Assembly: GCF_000026365.1 (NCBI RefSeq)
Contig: NC_012992.1
Span: forward strand, 62,001 to 126,000
Direction: 5' to 3'
DNA from: Zygosaccharomyces rouxii
Taxonomy: Eukaryota > Ascomycota > Saccharomycetes > Saccharomycetales > Saccharomycetaceae
DNA length: 64,000 nt
The notes under the pieces are model-generated. The model saw only the letters and a list, made by a program, of their open reading frames with translations, was not told where the DNA came from and searched no databases. Both the position numbers and the translations under genes were made by a program. Below are positions 35,620 through 46,149 of this stretch, in pieces; the first letter of the stretch is position 1; every line of letters starts with the position of its first letter.

Positions 35620-38600
35620 ATGTCAGCACTTTCTAACGATGTTAACACTACTTTGGTAAACGTTTTACACGGATTTGCATCTCCTAATAATGAGATCCGT
35701 TCTGCGGCCGAAAACGCTTTGAATCAAGATTGGATTACAGCGACTAATATCGAGGTTTTACTAATCTTTCTGGCTGAACAAGCTTCTTATTCCAACGATT
35801 TAACCTCCTCCGCATTATCAGCAGTTCTTTTCAGAAAACTGGCACTAAGAGCACCACCTTCTTCGAAAACGGTTATAATTGCAAAAAATATCACACACAT
35901 CGGCCCTGATGCACTGGCTCACATTCGTTCTACACTTTTAAAAGGGTTTGTTTCTGAAAGACCTGGTACGATCAGACATAAGTTATCGGATGCTCTTGCG
36001 GAGTGCGCCCAGGAAGATTTACCAGAATGGATGGAATTATTACAAACCTTGGTGGAAGCATTAAAGAACCCGGATCCAAATTTCAGAGAGTCTAGTTATA
36101 GAATTTTATCCCAAGTACCCCATTTAATCAATCATGTGGATGTTGTTGACGTAATGCCGATGTTTGAAGCCGGATTTACAGATTCTGATGACAACGTTAA
36201 AATCACAGCAGTGACAGCATTTGTCGGTTATTTCAAACAATTACCCAAGACGAATTGGGCAAAATTAGGTGTACTATTACCAAGTTTATTGAACAGTTTA
36301 CCCAAATTCTTAGATGATGGTAAAGACGATGCTCTGGCGGCAGTATTTGAGTCTTTGATAGAATTAGTGGAATTGGCACCTAAATTGTTTAAGGACATGT
36401 TTGGTCAAATAATACAATTTTGCGATATAGTTATCAAAAATAAAGATTTGGAAACTCCAGCAAGAACAACAGTTTTGGAACTTTTGACAGTATTCAGTGA
36501 GAACTCTCCTCAAATGTGCAAAGCTAGTACTCCATACGGTGAATCTGTTATCATGGATACTTTATTAATGATGACTGAGGTTTCTGTAGATGACGACGAA
36601 GCAACCGAATGGAGAGATTCGGATGATGCTGAAGATGATGAAGAAGAGGTCGCCTATGACCATGCACGCCAAGCTTTAGACCGTGTTTCATTAAAGTTGG
36701 GTGGTAAGTATTTGGCTCCACCTTTATTCCAATGTTTACAACAGATGATTGGTTCTTTAGAATGGCGAGAGAGATTTGGTGCACTAATGGCTCTTTCATC
36801 AGCAGCTGAAGGTTGTCGTGATGTACTTATCGGTGAAATCCCTAAAATTTTAGACATGGTTCTACCACTGATTAACGATCCTCATCCAAGAGTTCAATAC
36901 GGATGCTGTAATGTTTTAGGTCAAATTTCAACAGATTTTGCTCCGTTGATTCAGAGAACTTCCCACGAAAGAATCTTACCAGCTTTAATCTCAAAATTGA
37001 CTACACAGTCTATCGATAGAGTTCAAACTCACGCAGCAGCCGCATTGGTCAATTTTTCAGAACATGTGAATCAAGGTATCTTGGAACCCTATTTGGACAG
37101 TCTTTTAACCAATTTACTAAATTTATTCCAGAGTAACCAATTATACGTACAGGAGCAAGCATTGACTACTATTGCCTTTATCGCTGAAGCCGCAGAGAAG
37201 AAATTCATTAAATATTATGATACTTTGATGCCCATTTTACTCAATGTTTTGAAAATGGATGTCGATGGTGCTAATAGAGTTCTAAAGGGTAAATGCATTG
37301 AATGCGCCACTTTAATTGCATTGGCAGTTGGTAAGGAGAAATTCGCTGAACATTCACAAGAATTAGTCAATCTTCTAATACTGTATCAAAACAATGGTAT
37401 TCAAGATGATGATCCAATAAAGACTTATTTGGAACATGGTTGGAGTAGAGTTTGTCGAATTCTACGTGAAGATTTCGTACCACTTCTACCAATCGTCTTA
37501 CCATCTTTGTTGGAGACTGCAAAGGCTACTCAGGATGTCAGCTTAATCGAAGAAGAAGAAGCTGCCAATTTCCAACAATATGTGGACTGGGATGTGGTTC
37601 AAATTCAAGGTAAGCACATTGCCATCCATACTTCAATTTTGGATGATAAAGTTTCTGCCATGGAATTATTACAAGTTTACAGTACCGTTTTGAAAAATCT
37701 GTTTGCCGTTTATGTGAAGGAAACTATGAATGACATTGCAATTCCTTCCATCGACTTTTATCTGCATGATGGTGTCCGTGCTACTGGTGCTAATCTAATA
37801 CCAGTACTACTATCATGTCTCATTTCTGCTACAGGGGTTCAAAATGAAGAAGTGCAACAACTTTGGAAAATGGCATCTACAAAACTCATCTCTGGTATAA
37901 TTTCTGAACCTATGCCAGAAATTACACAGATTTACCATACTGCACTAGTAGGTGGTATAAGCATTATGGGTGATAATTGCTTGAGTGATGATTTACAAGC
38001 TAGATTCACTAAAGGTGTAGTTGCCAACTTGGCAGATGTTTATGAACGTGTGAGGCAACGTCACGGTGAAGACGATGAGTATAACGAAGATATTGATAAA
38101 GAATATGAAGATTTTACGGATGAGGACCTGTTGGATGAAATCAACAAATCGATTGCCGCAGTTTTCAAGACTTCAGGTGGTAATTACTTTGGCCATTTCC
38201 AATCTCTATGGCCTCTAGTTGCTACATTTTTGGAAGATAGTGAGCTTATTTTAATTTTGTTTGCCCTGGTGGCTATTTCTGATTTAGTACAATATGGTGG
38301 TGAAAGATCTGCACCTTTCAAAAATAGTTTTATCCCCAAAGCAACAGCTTATTTGGTTTCACCTGAACCAAGCATTCGTCAAGCGGCTGCCTACTTGATT
38401 GGTGTAGGAGCACAATCTGCTCCAAACACTTATGCTGATGTCTGTATTTCATCCTTGGATATCCTTTTCCAAGTTGTAAGTATTCCTGATGCCAAATCCG
38501 ATGAAAACCAAACAGCTACTGAAAATGCCAGTGCTTCCATTGCCAAGATACTTTATGCCTTCAACACCACTATTCCAAACGTGGAAACTTACATTGCCAA

Positions 38601-38898
38601 CTGGGTTAGATCTTTGCCAATTTTAGTTGATGAAGAGGCTGCTGCATTTGCTTATAGATATTTGAGCCATTTGATAGACACTTTTTCACCAGCGGTGTGT
38701 GAACCATCCACCATCCCGGTTATTGTGAATAATGTCATTGAAGCTCTTCATCACAAGTCAATACAGGGTAAAAATGCTTTGGCCGTTGTAGAATCTACCA
38801 AGAAGCTACTAAGCAGTTTAGGTCAAGATCAAGCTATGGGCTTACTACAAAGGTATCCTCCAGATGTAGCCCAAACTATTCAAGAATGGTTTTTTTGA
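35620..38898 (+). CDS. PSE1: Karyopherin/importin beta Pse1 (Kap121)
   Basis: Pse1/Kap121 imports ribosomal proteins and many transcription factors through the nuclear pore. The 1092-residue, acidic protein is built of tandem HEAT repeats throughout. Examples are LLPSLLNSLPKFLDDGKDDA, VLPLINDPHPRVQYGCCNVL and LSHERILPALISKL-type helices. The acidic HEAT loop at ~325-345 (EWRDSDDAEDDEEEVAYDHA) is typical of Kap121/importin-5. Length equals the family norm (1089 aa in S. cerevisiae). The start MSALSNDVNTTL is conserved. It closes the YMR314-308/YGR285-281 block; the next gene belongs to a different block. Confidence 0.97.
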   Translation: MSALSNDVNTTLVNVLHGFASPNNEIRSAAENALNQDWITATNIEVLLIFLAEQASYSNDLTSSALSAVLFRKLALRAPPSSKTVIIAKNITHIGPDALAHIRSTLLKGFVSERPGTIRHKLSDALAECAQEDLPEWMELLQTLVEALKNPDPNFRESSYRILSQVPHLINHVDVVDVMPMFEAGFTDSDDNVKITAVTAFVGYFKQLPKTNWAKLGVLLPSLLNSLPKFLDDGKDDALAAVFESLIELVELAPKLFKDMFGQIIQFCDIVIKNKDLETPARTTVLELLTVFSENSPQMCKASTPYGESVIMDTLLMMTEVSVDDDEATEWRDSDDAEDDEEEVAYDHARQALDRVSLKLGGKYLAPPLFQCLQQMIGSLEWRERFGALMALSSAAEGCRDVLIGEIPKILDMVLPLINDPHPRVQYGCCNVLGQISTDFAPLIQRTSHERILPALISKLTTQSIDRVQTHAAAALVNFSEHVNQGILEPYLDSLLTNLLNLFQSNQLYVQEQALTTIAFIAEAAEKKFIKYYDTLMPILLNVLKMDVDGANRVLKGKCIECATLIALAVGKEKFAEHSQELVNLLILYQNNGIQDDDPIKTYLEHGWSRVCRILREDFVPLLPIVLPSLLETAKATQDVSLIEEEEAANFQQYVDWDVVQIQGKHIAIHTSILDDKVSAMELLQVYSTVLKNLFAVYVKETMNDIAIPSIDFYLHDGVRATGANLIPVLLSCLISATGVQNEEVQQLWKMASTKLISGIISEPMPEITQIYHTALVGGISIMGDNCLSDDLQARFTKGVVANLADVYERVRQRHGEDDEYNEDIDKEYEDFTDEDLLDEINKSIAAVFKTSGGNYFGHFQSLWPLVATFLEDSELILILFALVAISDLVQYGGERSAPFKNSFIPKATAYLVSPEPSIRQAAAYLIGVGAQSAPNTYADVCISSLDILFQVVSIPDAKSDENQTATENASASIAKILYAFNTTIPNVETYIANWVRSLPILVDEEAAAFAYRYLSHLIDTFSPAVCEPSTIPVIVNNVIEALHHKSIQGKNALAVVESTKKLLSSLGQDQAMGLLQRYPPDVAQTIQEWFF

Positions 38899-39139
38899 AG
38901 AATGAGAACTAAGCCATAATTGTTAGTTTACACAGGGAGCGGGTTTATGGCCATTTTTATTTTTTTTACTCGACCTTAATGATCCTTTCCTCTTTTGTTA
39001 ATACGTCTGTCTCGACTTATCGGTTTCCAGGTCTTTAGTACATGACTGAACTCATAGAGTGGAAAAAAACAACGTAATTGTATTAAAAAATAAAATCAAA
39101 CCTTACAGAAAATATATATAAATATGAAAGAAATTCAGC

Positions 39140-40912
39140 TCAATTCTTCCTATCTAAGGAAGCGTGTAATTTGTACTCTTTTATGATTGATATCGAAGCC
39201 AATGTACCTATGGAGCACAAAGTGCAAAATAGAAAAGTATCCTTGCAGGCAAAATGGTAGCAACCAATTAAAGTTGGGCGAATAAATTCTGGAGCAGAAT
39301 CATGAACCCATTCTGAAGATTTAGAAGCCTTTTCAATAATTTCCAATAGTTCTTTCCTTGGATGTTTATCTGCAAATTTGAGTACTTTACGAGAGAGTAA
39401 TCCATTTAGTGATTGACGGAAAATGGCACCACCAATAGATACACCTAAGGTTGAACCAGTCGACCTAAATGCATATGAGATGGAAGTAGTAGCAGCATGA
39501 TGATTATGAGGAACAGCGGCAATCATGGCCAGCAGAGCAACTGTGATGAGAACGGAATAACCGAACCCAGGAATCACTAACAGGATAAATTGCCTCCAAG
39601 TAGCTATATCAGGTTTCATCAAATTAATTTGTAAATGTCCCAACAGTGATAAAGTACAAAATCCTACTGTAAGCCAGTAGTATTTACCGGTACGCTTCAT
39701 ATAATATCCTGCTCCCAAGGACCCCAAGGCGGTACTGAAGAAGTTGGGCATTAACCTTTTACCAACACGCGTAGGGTTCATATTAAGAACACCAGAGTAG
39801 TAAATGGGTAAATAGTAACTTGTAGTCATCATAGCCATCATACAGAACCAATTGCTAAAACTCGAACCTAATACACTGCGATTTCGTAGAAAGGACAATG
39901 GTAAAATAGGATCTTTAGCTCCATATAACTCTACACCAATGAAAAATGCACATGCCAATGAAGAGCCTATGCAAAGTGCAACAAAAGTCTTCGAATTAAA
40001 TGCAATCTCCTTACCGCCCAATGAAGCAGTAACAAGGAATAACGACAGAAACACAACAAGTGCAGAAGCACCTATCCAGTCTACCGACAACAGTTTATTC
40101 TTAATTGAAGCAGGAGAATTGACTCTCTTGGATCTTGGGGGCAATTTCATGAACACAGCTATTAAAAGAGAACTCAATGCCGATAGTGGTACTTGTATGA
40201 GAAATGCCATTCTCCAACCACCACCATGATCGCTAAACCAACCACCAACAACACCACCACATGCAGTGCCTAAACCAAAGAAGAAATTGCACATACCTTG
40301 ATAGAGAGCCCTGTCTCTTAGGGGAACGATGTCACTAATTGTAATAGAACACATTGAAGTGACACCACCACCTCCAATACCAGAAATAAACCTAGCACCA
40401 ACTAACCCCCAAAAACTGGGAGTTAATCCACACATGAGGCATCCAACAAGAAACACTATGTTGTTCAACATTAACAATGGTTTCCTACCAAATATATCTG
40501 ATAATTTACCGTAAAGTGGTTGGAAAGTTGCACTAGAAAGCAAATATGCAGTAGCTATCCATGATATCCTTGGTAATTCGTTAAATTCAGAAGCAATGTG
40601 TGCCATAATTGTAGATACTAACGTACCATCAGCAGCAGCTAGGAAAATACCCAAATACATCGATAAAGTAATGACTAACAATTTATCAGGCGGTACTGGT
40701 GAAGAAGCAACACCATCTCTAGAATCATCTTCATTATCTATGGACCCGTAATCTGTTCCCTGACATTCCCTATATAGCTCTTCCCTTTCTTCTAGTTCCT
40801 CTGCAACAAATCCTGGTATATCTGTACTCGCATCTTGTAAAATGTCATCTCTCACAGGATTGAGAAAGTTTGTTCTTGAAGTTAGATCATTCTTAGAGTT
40901 ATTGGTCTCCAT
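39140..40912 (-). CDS. VBA4: Major-facilitator transporter of the VBA family (vacuolar basic amino acids), positional Vba4
   Basis: The 590-residue DHA2-type MFS protein has an acidic N-terminal tail (~1-75, with a YGSIDNEDDS segment). Multiple membrane helices follow, with the family motifs GYLLS-like ATAYLLSSATFQPLYGKLSD, the motif-A-like KLSDIFGRKP and ARFISGIGGGG. Its C-terminal region, ELLEIIEKASKSSEWVHDSA, resembles the VBA group. First ATG is at 40912; upstream codons begin with TTG. I chose VBA4 because APC4-(SUL2)-VBA4 order and orientation match YDR118W-YDR119W. It is shorter than S. cerevisiae Vba4 (768 aa), mainly at the N-terminus, and its core also looks like VBA1/VBA2. Substrate is inferred from family only. 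Confidence 0.65.
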   Translation of the reverse strand: METNNSKNDLTSRTNFLNPVRDDILQDASTDIPGFVAEELEEREELYRECQGTDYGSIDNEDDSRDGVASSPVPPDKLLVITLSMYLGIFLAAADGTLVSTIMAHIASEFNELPRISWIATAYLLSSATFQPLYGKLSDIFGRKPLLMLNNIVFLVGCLMCGLTPSFWGLVGARFISGIGGGGVTSMCSITISDIVPLRDRALYQGMCNFFFGLGTACGGVVGGWFSDHGGGWRMAFLIQVPLSALSSLLIAVFMKLPPRSKRVNSPASIKNKLLSVDWIGASALVVFLSLFLVTASLGGKEIAFNSKTFVALCIGSSLACAFFIGVELYGAKDPILPLSFLRNRSVLGSSFSNWFCMMAMMTTSYYLPIYYSGVLNMNPTRVGKRLMPNFFSTALGSLGAGYYMKRTGKYYWLTVGFCTLSLLGHLQINLMKPDIATWRQFILLVIPGFGYSVLITVALLAMIAAVPHNHHAATTSISYAFRSTGSTLGVSIGGAIFRQSLNGLLSRKVLKFADKHPRKELLEIIEKASKSSEWVHDSAPEFIRPTLIGCYHFACKDTFLFCTLCSIGTLASISIIKEYKLHASLDRKN

Positions 40913-41174
40913 TATTTCATATGAACTCAAGACTCTCTTTGCCTTATCTTGACTATAAGTAGTTGCAAAGAGGTTCCTTTAGGAGACTTCCATATATATA
41001 CCGAAACCTAATATACAATAATGCAACCAAAATTTCCCAAACGAATCCAACCCATAAGCAAAACCTTATATCTAAACATTAGAAACATCAAATTAGACAA
41101 TAGTAAAAACTACAGAACGAGTAAAGTGTGAGAAGAGAAAAAAAAACGCCAAACCTTTAAATTTACCTAATAGC

Positions 41175-43895
41175 CTATAGGTCCCACTTGCTGAAATCGG
41201 GTATTTCCACATGGAAAAATGGTAAGTTGGTACCAGAAGCTGGGTACACACTATACTGAGCTGGTGATCCCAAACCATCTTCCAATGAGGTGGGTGCACG
41301 AGCCACATGATAAGATCTGTGACCTGCTAACAAAGATTCGTCGCTATACTCTTCATTAACGGTACCGAATCCAAAATTCACTAAAGCACGTTTGACCCAT
41401 GGTGCATAGAGACCACAAATATGGAATTCAACTTGTCTATCAGCGTAACGGTTAACCTGCTTACGCAAATCAGTTAAATTTTGAATGGCCGTAGCATCTG
41501 TTTGTGAACATTGTGAAAAGTCCAAACAGATGATCTTCAATAGAGGTCTATTATCTTGCAATTTTTGTTCAGCCGCCTTAGATTCTTGAGCTTCGGTTTC
41601 TGCCCATTCTTCTGCGGTTTTCTTCTTGCTTGTTAACTTCTTGAACCAGCGTGGTGCTTCCCATTCACCTGGATCGTTCCAAGGTCTATCGACCTTCTTT
41701 ACTGCACTTATCATTTGTCCCCTTCTTGTTGTTCTCCTTACTTCATCATAGATGATATCGTAGTGCCTACTGCAGTTCAGATAGGTATAACTATCACCAA
41801 AACGGTATACGATGACACCTGGAGGTGGAGGTTGGATCGGTACTTCAGGATTAAATTCTCTAGAGTAAGAGCGATCATAAGAGATCCATTTAGTATGGTA
41901 AACCAATTTTTGTCCTATCTGATTGTTGATGTTATTGTCGCTGCCATCATCACCGCCATTCAAATAATTCGAATGTACCGCAGATTTATCCAATGGATCC
42001 AATTTTTTGGAAGACGATTCAATAGAAGATTGTGCTTGAAAGCCGTCCAGATGTGAACCAGCACTTTCACTGACACTTTCAACGTTTGGATCCACTTGAG
42101 CATTCACCACTTCGGCAACTTCCACACGACCAAGGAATCTACCTGGGGCAAACATATTCTTCAACAAAAACATAGCTGCAGACCAACACATGGCAAAATA
42201 GATACCATAATCGATGGAAGAGAAAACAGTAATGAAAACAGTAACAATAAATGCAATGAAATCACCGGGGTTCATCTTGTAGAAGTTCCAACTAGTCTTG
42301 TAAGATGCACATAAATCCGAAACTGCGTGGATAATAACTGCAGAAAGCGTAGCAGATGGAATATAGTAGAAGGTCTGAGTTAAACAGTACAATGCCAAAA
42401 GCACACAGGCACCACTGAAAACACCGGACAATGGGGTACGAACATTACATTTTGCCTTCAATGCAGATCTGGAGAAAGAACCAGTTGCAGGGTAGGCATT
42501 GAAAAAAGTACCAATCAAATTAGTAGCACCGATGGCAATTAATTCTTGATCAGGAACCACTTTGTAATTGTTGACCCTACCAAAGGACTTAGCAATAGAA
42601 ATATGTTCCAAAAGTAAAATGATAATCGCAGAAGGAATACTCGATCCCATCTTTGACAAAAGACCCTCAGGAATTCTCATAACGTGAACATCCTTTAGAC
42701 CCTTAGGAACCTTACCTAAAACTGAAATTCTAGGGGTTTTTCTGCCTTTAGTGATACCGTAGGAGATCGCTGTAAACACGATGATGATAACAGCAGATCT
42801 CATAGCCTGGGCGTAAAAGTAAAAAGTTTTCAAAATATCTCTCTTCTTTGGATTGTTTTTGAAATGTCTATCAGCCAGCTTGGGACCATAGGATGAACAC
42901 CACCATTTCCAAGTATAAAGCAGCACCAATGGAATGAGACCAAACACCGCATCCAATTGTGTGTGTTTTAGATTTTTCAACGAGTTGATGATAATCTTAT
43001 AAGTCGAGTCTCTGGTATGCACATATTTTTTGAAGCCCATCAAGGCAGGAACCTGACCTGAAATAATGTTTAATGAGGAACCAGTCATAAAACCTGCTAC
43101 TGCATTGAGTGAAATTAATTCCACCAAAAACCCAAGACGTAGAACACCAGCACCCATTGCCACAATACCACATAACAGCGCCAGCGCCGTTGCAATCAAC
43201 GGTCCTGTGACTTCATGATCTTCTTTTGGAAATTTCTCTAAAGTCTCTTGAATAACTTTGGCGGTTTCCAAAGACATAACTGCGACAGGCCCTATACAGA
43301 CATCTTTTGAAGTAGCGAAGAAAGAATAAATAAATGCACCAACGAAGGAGGAATATAGACCGTACTGTGGTGGCAAAGTAGCGATTTGTGCATATGACAT
43401 TGATTGAGGAACCAAGACACATCCCACAGTAATACCAGCTACCAGATCCGCATAACCCCATTTCCAGTTATAAAATGGTAACCATTTTATAATTGGGAAC
43501 GCAGATTCAAAATAATGTTTAACAGCACCCAAAGTCATTCTGTCCTTCAAATCATGGTAGAAGATATCGAATGGTCCTACTTGACCCTCTTCATATGAAG
43601 GTACAGTTGCTTTTGGGGCAAGCAAATTGGTAGTACCATTAGTAGAATTCCAATATTCTAGTTCGGTCTCTTTGTAATCAACTTTCCCTTTGCGTAGATC
43701 ATCGTCATATTCATCATCACCTCTTCCTACAACTCTTTCTCTATCTTCCGCAGCTTTGTATTGATCATATTCTTGTTCTAAATCATCTAAGTTTGACACC
43801 TCACTTAATTCGACTTCACTTTCAAACCTTGGAGGTAGTTGTGATGGTGGGGGAGTACCACTACCTGACAAATTCCCACTAGGACTACCGACCAT
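41175..43895 (-). CDS. SUL2: High-affinity sulfate permease (SLC26/SulP), Sul2 by position
   Basis: This is a plasma-membrane sulfate importer feeding methionine and cysteine synthesis. The 906-residue protein has a long acidic N-terminus (~1-120). The SulP membrane domain follows (~140-560) with the signature AGITVGCVLVPQSMSYAQIA then LPPQYGLYSSFVGAFIYSFF. The family's NLIGTFFNAYPATGSFSRSA is present, and a C-terminal STAS domain (~670-860; PLLKIICLDFSQCSQTDATA). Single copy corresponds to SUL1/SUL2. GEP5 nearby and APC4 upstream match the SUL2 place (YLR092W). A Met31/32-like site lies upstream. Confidence 0.93.
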   Translation of the reverse strand: MVGSPSGNLSGSGTPPPSQLPPRFESEVELSEVSNLDDLEQEYDQYKAAEDRERVVGRGDDEYDDDLRKGKVDYKETELEYWNSTNGTTNLLAPKATVPSYEEGQVGPFDIFYHDLKDRMTLGAVKHYFESAFPIIKWLPFYNWKWGYADLVAGITVGCVLVPQSMSYAQIATLPPQYGLYSSFVGAFIYSFFATSKDVCIGPVAVMSLETAKVIQETLEKFPKEDHEVTGPLIATALALLCGIVAMGAGVLRLGFLVELISLNAVAGFMTGSSLNIISGQVPALMGFKKYVHTRDSTYKIIINSLKNLKHTQLDAVFGLIPLVLLYTWKWWCSSYGPKLADRHFKNNPKKRDILKTFYFYAQAMRSAVIIIVFTAISYGITKGRKTPRISVLGKVPKGLKDVHVMRIPEGLLSKMGSSIPSAIIILLLEHISIAKSFGRVNNYKVVPDQELIAIGATNLIGTFFNAYPATGSFSRSALKAKCNVRTPLSGVFSGACVLLALYCLTQTFYYIPSATLSAVIIHAVSDLCASYKTSWNFYKMNPGDFIAFIVTVFITVFSSIDYGIYFAMCWSAAMFLLKNMFAPGRFLGRVEVAEVVNAQVDPNVESVSESAGSHLDGFQAQSSIESSSKKLDPLDKSAVHSNYLNGGDDGSDNNINNQIGQKLVYHTKWISYDRSYSREFNPEVPIQPPPPGVIVYRFGDSYTYLNCSRHYDIIYDEVRRTTRRGQMISAVKKVDRPWNDPGEWEAPRWFKKLTSKKKTAEEWAETEAQESKAAEQKLQDNRPLLKIICLDFSQCSQTDATAIQNLTDLRKQVNRYADRQVEFHICGLYAPWVKRALVNFGFGTVNEEYSDESLLAGHRSYHVARAPTSLEDGLGSPAQYSVYPASGTNLPFFHVEIPDFSKWDL

Positions 43896-44208
43896 ATTTC
43901 AGGCTGTAGTGATATTTATAATTCTTGAGCTTACTTGTCTTTAAATTCCATGAAGAATTCCCTGGCATAATCTACCAGATGACGATCTGAAACTCATTAG
44001 ACCAATGCATTTGCTTTATATCTCATACTCCCAATTCTCAAATTGTTCCTTACTCATCTTTTTTCAACTGTGGCTTCCACGCTTAAATTTTTCATTTTGT
44101 CTTTACCGCTACTCATCGCACATGATCTGACGAAGCTCAGGGTTTTCTTTTCTTTCACCAAAATCTCCGATCCATCCCATAACCGTAATAGGAACAATAG
44201 AGGGTGCA
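43896..44208. other. SUL2 promoter region
   Basis: The 313-bp gap between SUL2 and the APC4 stop. It has pyrimidine tracts, a Met31/32-like motif and no coding frame of note. Confidence 0.5.
44065..44074 (+). promoter_or_regulatory. Met31/Met32-like site upstream of SUL2
   Basis: CAACTGTGGC matches 9 of 10 bases of the Met31/32 zinc-finger consensus AAACTGTGGC and lies 170 bp from the SUL2 ATG. Sulfate permease genes are Met4-Met31/32 targets in S. cerevisiae. I did not find an accompanying CACGTG. Confidence 0.5.
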
Positions 44209-46008
44209 CTATAGCACGGCTAAGCTCCACTGATCACCATTAGGCGTGACTTGATAGTCTATGGCAGTCTTAATCGGACCCTGCTGTGATCCCTGTAGCT
44301 CTAATTGCAGCGTGGTGTGTTGCCAATAGGCACGAGTAATCATATCTTGTGTAGTAGTCGTACTCGTAGCCATAGTCGTGGTGGAAGAAACGAATTCTCG
44401 TTCTTTTTCTAGATACGTCAGTGGTATCTGCAGTGGCAATTGTGCCAGTATCATCAATGATTGTGGATCCAATAGTATTACCTGCGATTTAGTAGCTAGT
44501 AGAATCAACCCATTTTCTAAACCGGTGGCAGTGCCAGTAGGATTATTAGTCTTGATAACGGTTAGATCCATCAAGTCACAGAAGATATCGTTCATCTTAT
44601 TGTGGGCCTCGTGGCTGATATTAATTTTACTGGTGAGAGCATCGATAAGGATCGAGTCCAGTGATGATACGCAATCCGTCGTGCTAGCTAAACTGTGGGT
44701 TAGATCTGAGACACTTGAGAATTCCGGACTTGAATTCCTTAGGCGTAGCTGCAAATACGAAGCCGTATCAGGGCCTAAACTGCTGTTATCATGAAGGTTG
44801 AAACGCAGTTTGTAATCTTCGTCAATCGATTCACGGACCCTGTCGTCAAACCAATCTAAAAATGAACCCAATAATCTCTGTTGTGAACTTAGACTTGCAA
44901 TAGCTTCGAGAACGTTTTTCAAAAAAAATTGTAGACAATCTATTGGTGGTAGCAGTGGCAATTGTAATGTTAACTGACGTGACAGTAAATTACCAGTACA
45001 TCTCTGACCTAGTGATATGAGTCGTTCACATGCTGGTAGGCATGCCAGTGTAAGTACCTGCAAAGTTTTGTGGTATGCGTCTGTGCCCAATTTGCGCCAG
45101 CGCTTAAGATTCTTCTCGCCCATGGAATTGACTAACCAATCTTCCAATTCTGGTGTTACATCCCCCACTAGCATCAAGTCTATTAATTGTTCCCTTAAGA
45201 GATCGTATCCACCGAAGGCGCCCTGACAACATCTCTCTAAAAATTCGTCGTACGGTTGAAGCAGATCTCTTTGAATTAATTCGATGTGATCTTGCAAGTA
45301 TCGATGTAGTTGTCTCATAGTTATTACGTTTTTCAATAGTCTTAAAGAGAATGGATCCTTGACTAAATTTGCCAAATCAAATCTTTCCACACTACCGTCC
45401 TGATAGAATGCCAAATACTGGTGTTGAGCCGAAACAAATTTGACCAAGGGACTCGGTATCGCTGCTAATTGAATTGATATGGTGAATTCTCCATCAAACA
45501 TTACTGAGAGGCTGTCGTGGCATCTTATTACGTGTGCATCAAGCAGGGCATTTGTGTCATCGGCGGCTTGTGGCCGCCAAACATCACTCGGTAATGTGTA
45601 GGGAACCACACAGAGTTGGCGTGAATCTCTAGCAAACTTGACCATCTTAGGCATCATTTCAGTCACGTCATGATCAATAGACCAATCTTTAATATTTTCT
45701 TCAGAATGTAGTAGCTCAATTCTATCCCAAATTCCAGAAACAGCACCATTACTACTAGCTCTCAACAGCGAAACTAACCTACCGGATCTGAAACCGTCGT
45801 AAATTCTTACAGTTCCATCCTTGTAAAAAATGCTTAAGAATTTACCTGTAATTGGATCCCATTGATAGCCTGCAACCTGAGACATATCCCTCACTATTAT
45901 AGTGGCAATCCTAGCATCATCTGCCATTCGGTGCACTGAGAAACCTCTGGTGAACTGCTTCACATAGAGCGGATACACAGGATTGTAGTCCACATAATCT
46001 TGATCCAT
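44209..46008 (-). CDS. APC4: Anaphase-promoting complex subunit Apc4
   Basis: Apc4 is a scaffold of the APC/C platform that supports ubiquitylation of securin and cyclins. The 599-residue protein starts with WD-like beta-propeller blades (VHRMADDARIATIIVRDMSQ, GYQWDPITGKFLSIFYKDGT, VRIYDGFRSGRLV). A helical domain follows (~215-430, VITMRQLHRYLQDHIELIQR, LEDWLVNSMGEKNLKRWRKL), which is the conserved Apc4 long domain. The tail returns to beta-rich sequence. It is a little shorter than the S. cerevisiae protein (652 aa). It is divergent from TMA64 with 141 bp between starts, exactly as YDR118W/YDR117C. Securin (PDS1), its substrate, is 4.4 kb away. Confidence 0.9.
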   Translation of the reverse strand: MDQDYVDYNPVYPLYVKQFTRGFSVHRMADDARIATIIVRDMSQVAGYQWDPITGKFLSIFYKDGTVRIYDGFRSGRLVSLLRASSNGAVSGIWDRIELLHSEENIKDWSIDHDVTEMMPKMVKFARDSRQLCVVPYTLPSDVWRPQAADDTNALLDAHVIRCHDSLSVMFDGEFTISIQLAAIPSPLVKFVSAQHQYLAFYQDGSVERFDLANLVKDPFSLRLLKNVITMRQLHRYLQDHIELIQRDLLQPYDEFLERCCQGAFGGYDLLREQLIDLMLVGDVTPELEDWLVNSMGEKNLKRWRKLGTDAYHKTLQVLTLACLPACERLISLGQRCTGNLLSRQLTLQLPLLPPIDCLQFFLKNVLEAIASLSSQQRLLGSFLDWFDDRVRESIDEDYKLRFNLHDNSSLGPDTASYLQLRLRNSSPEFSSVSDLTHSLASTTDCVSSLDSILIDALTSKINISHEAHNKMNDIFCDLMDLTVIKTNNPTGTATGLENGLILLATKSQVILLDPQSLMILAQLPLQIPLTYLEKEREFVSSTTTMATSTTTTQDMITRAYWQHTTLQLELQGSQQGPIKTAIDYQVTPNGDQWSLAVL

Positions 46009-46149
46009 CTCTCCGTATGTTTTCTCTTGTAATCCTTACTTGGTATTATGGGCTTAAGCCGTTTATTAAAGTGATGCCTTGTAAAACCTTTTAAACTAAG
46101 CTTCAAACATCAAAAAAATGGGGACCAGGGAAAATATCAACCAAAAAAG

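Noticed and set aside
43366..43378. GGTGGCAAA (PACE-like) near 43370
   Set aside because: It is inside the SUL2 coding sequence, far from any proteasome gene promoter.
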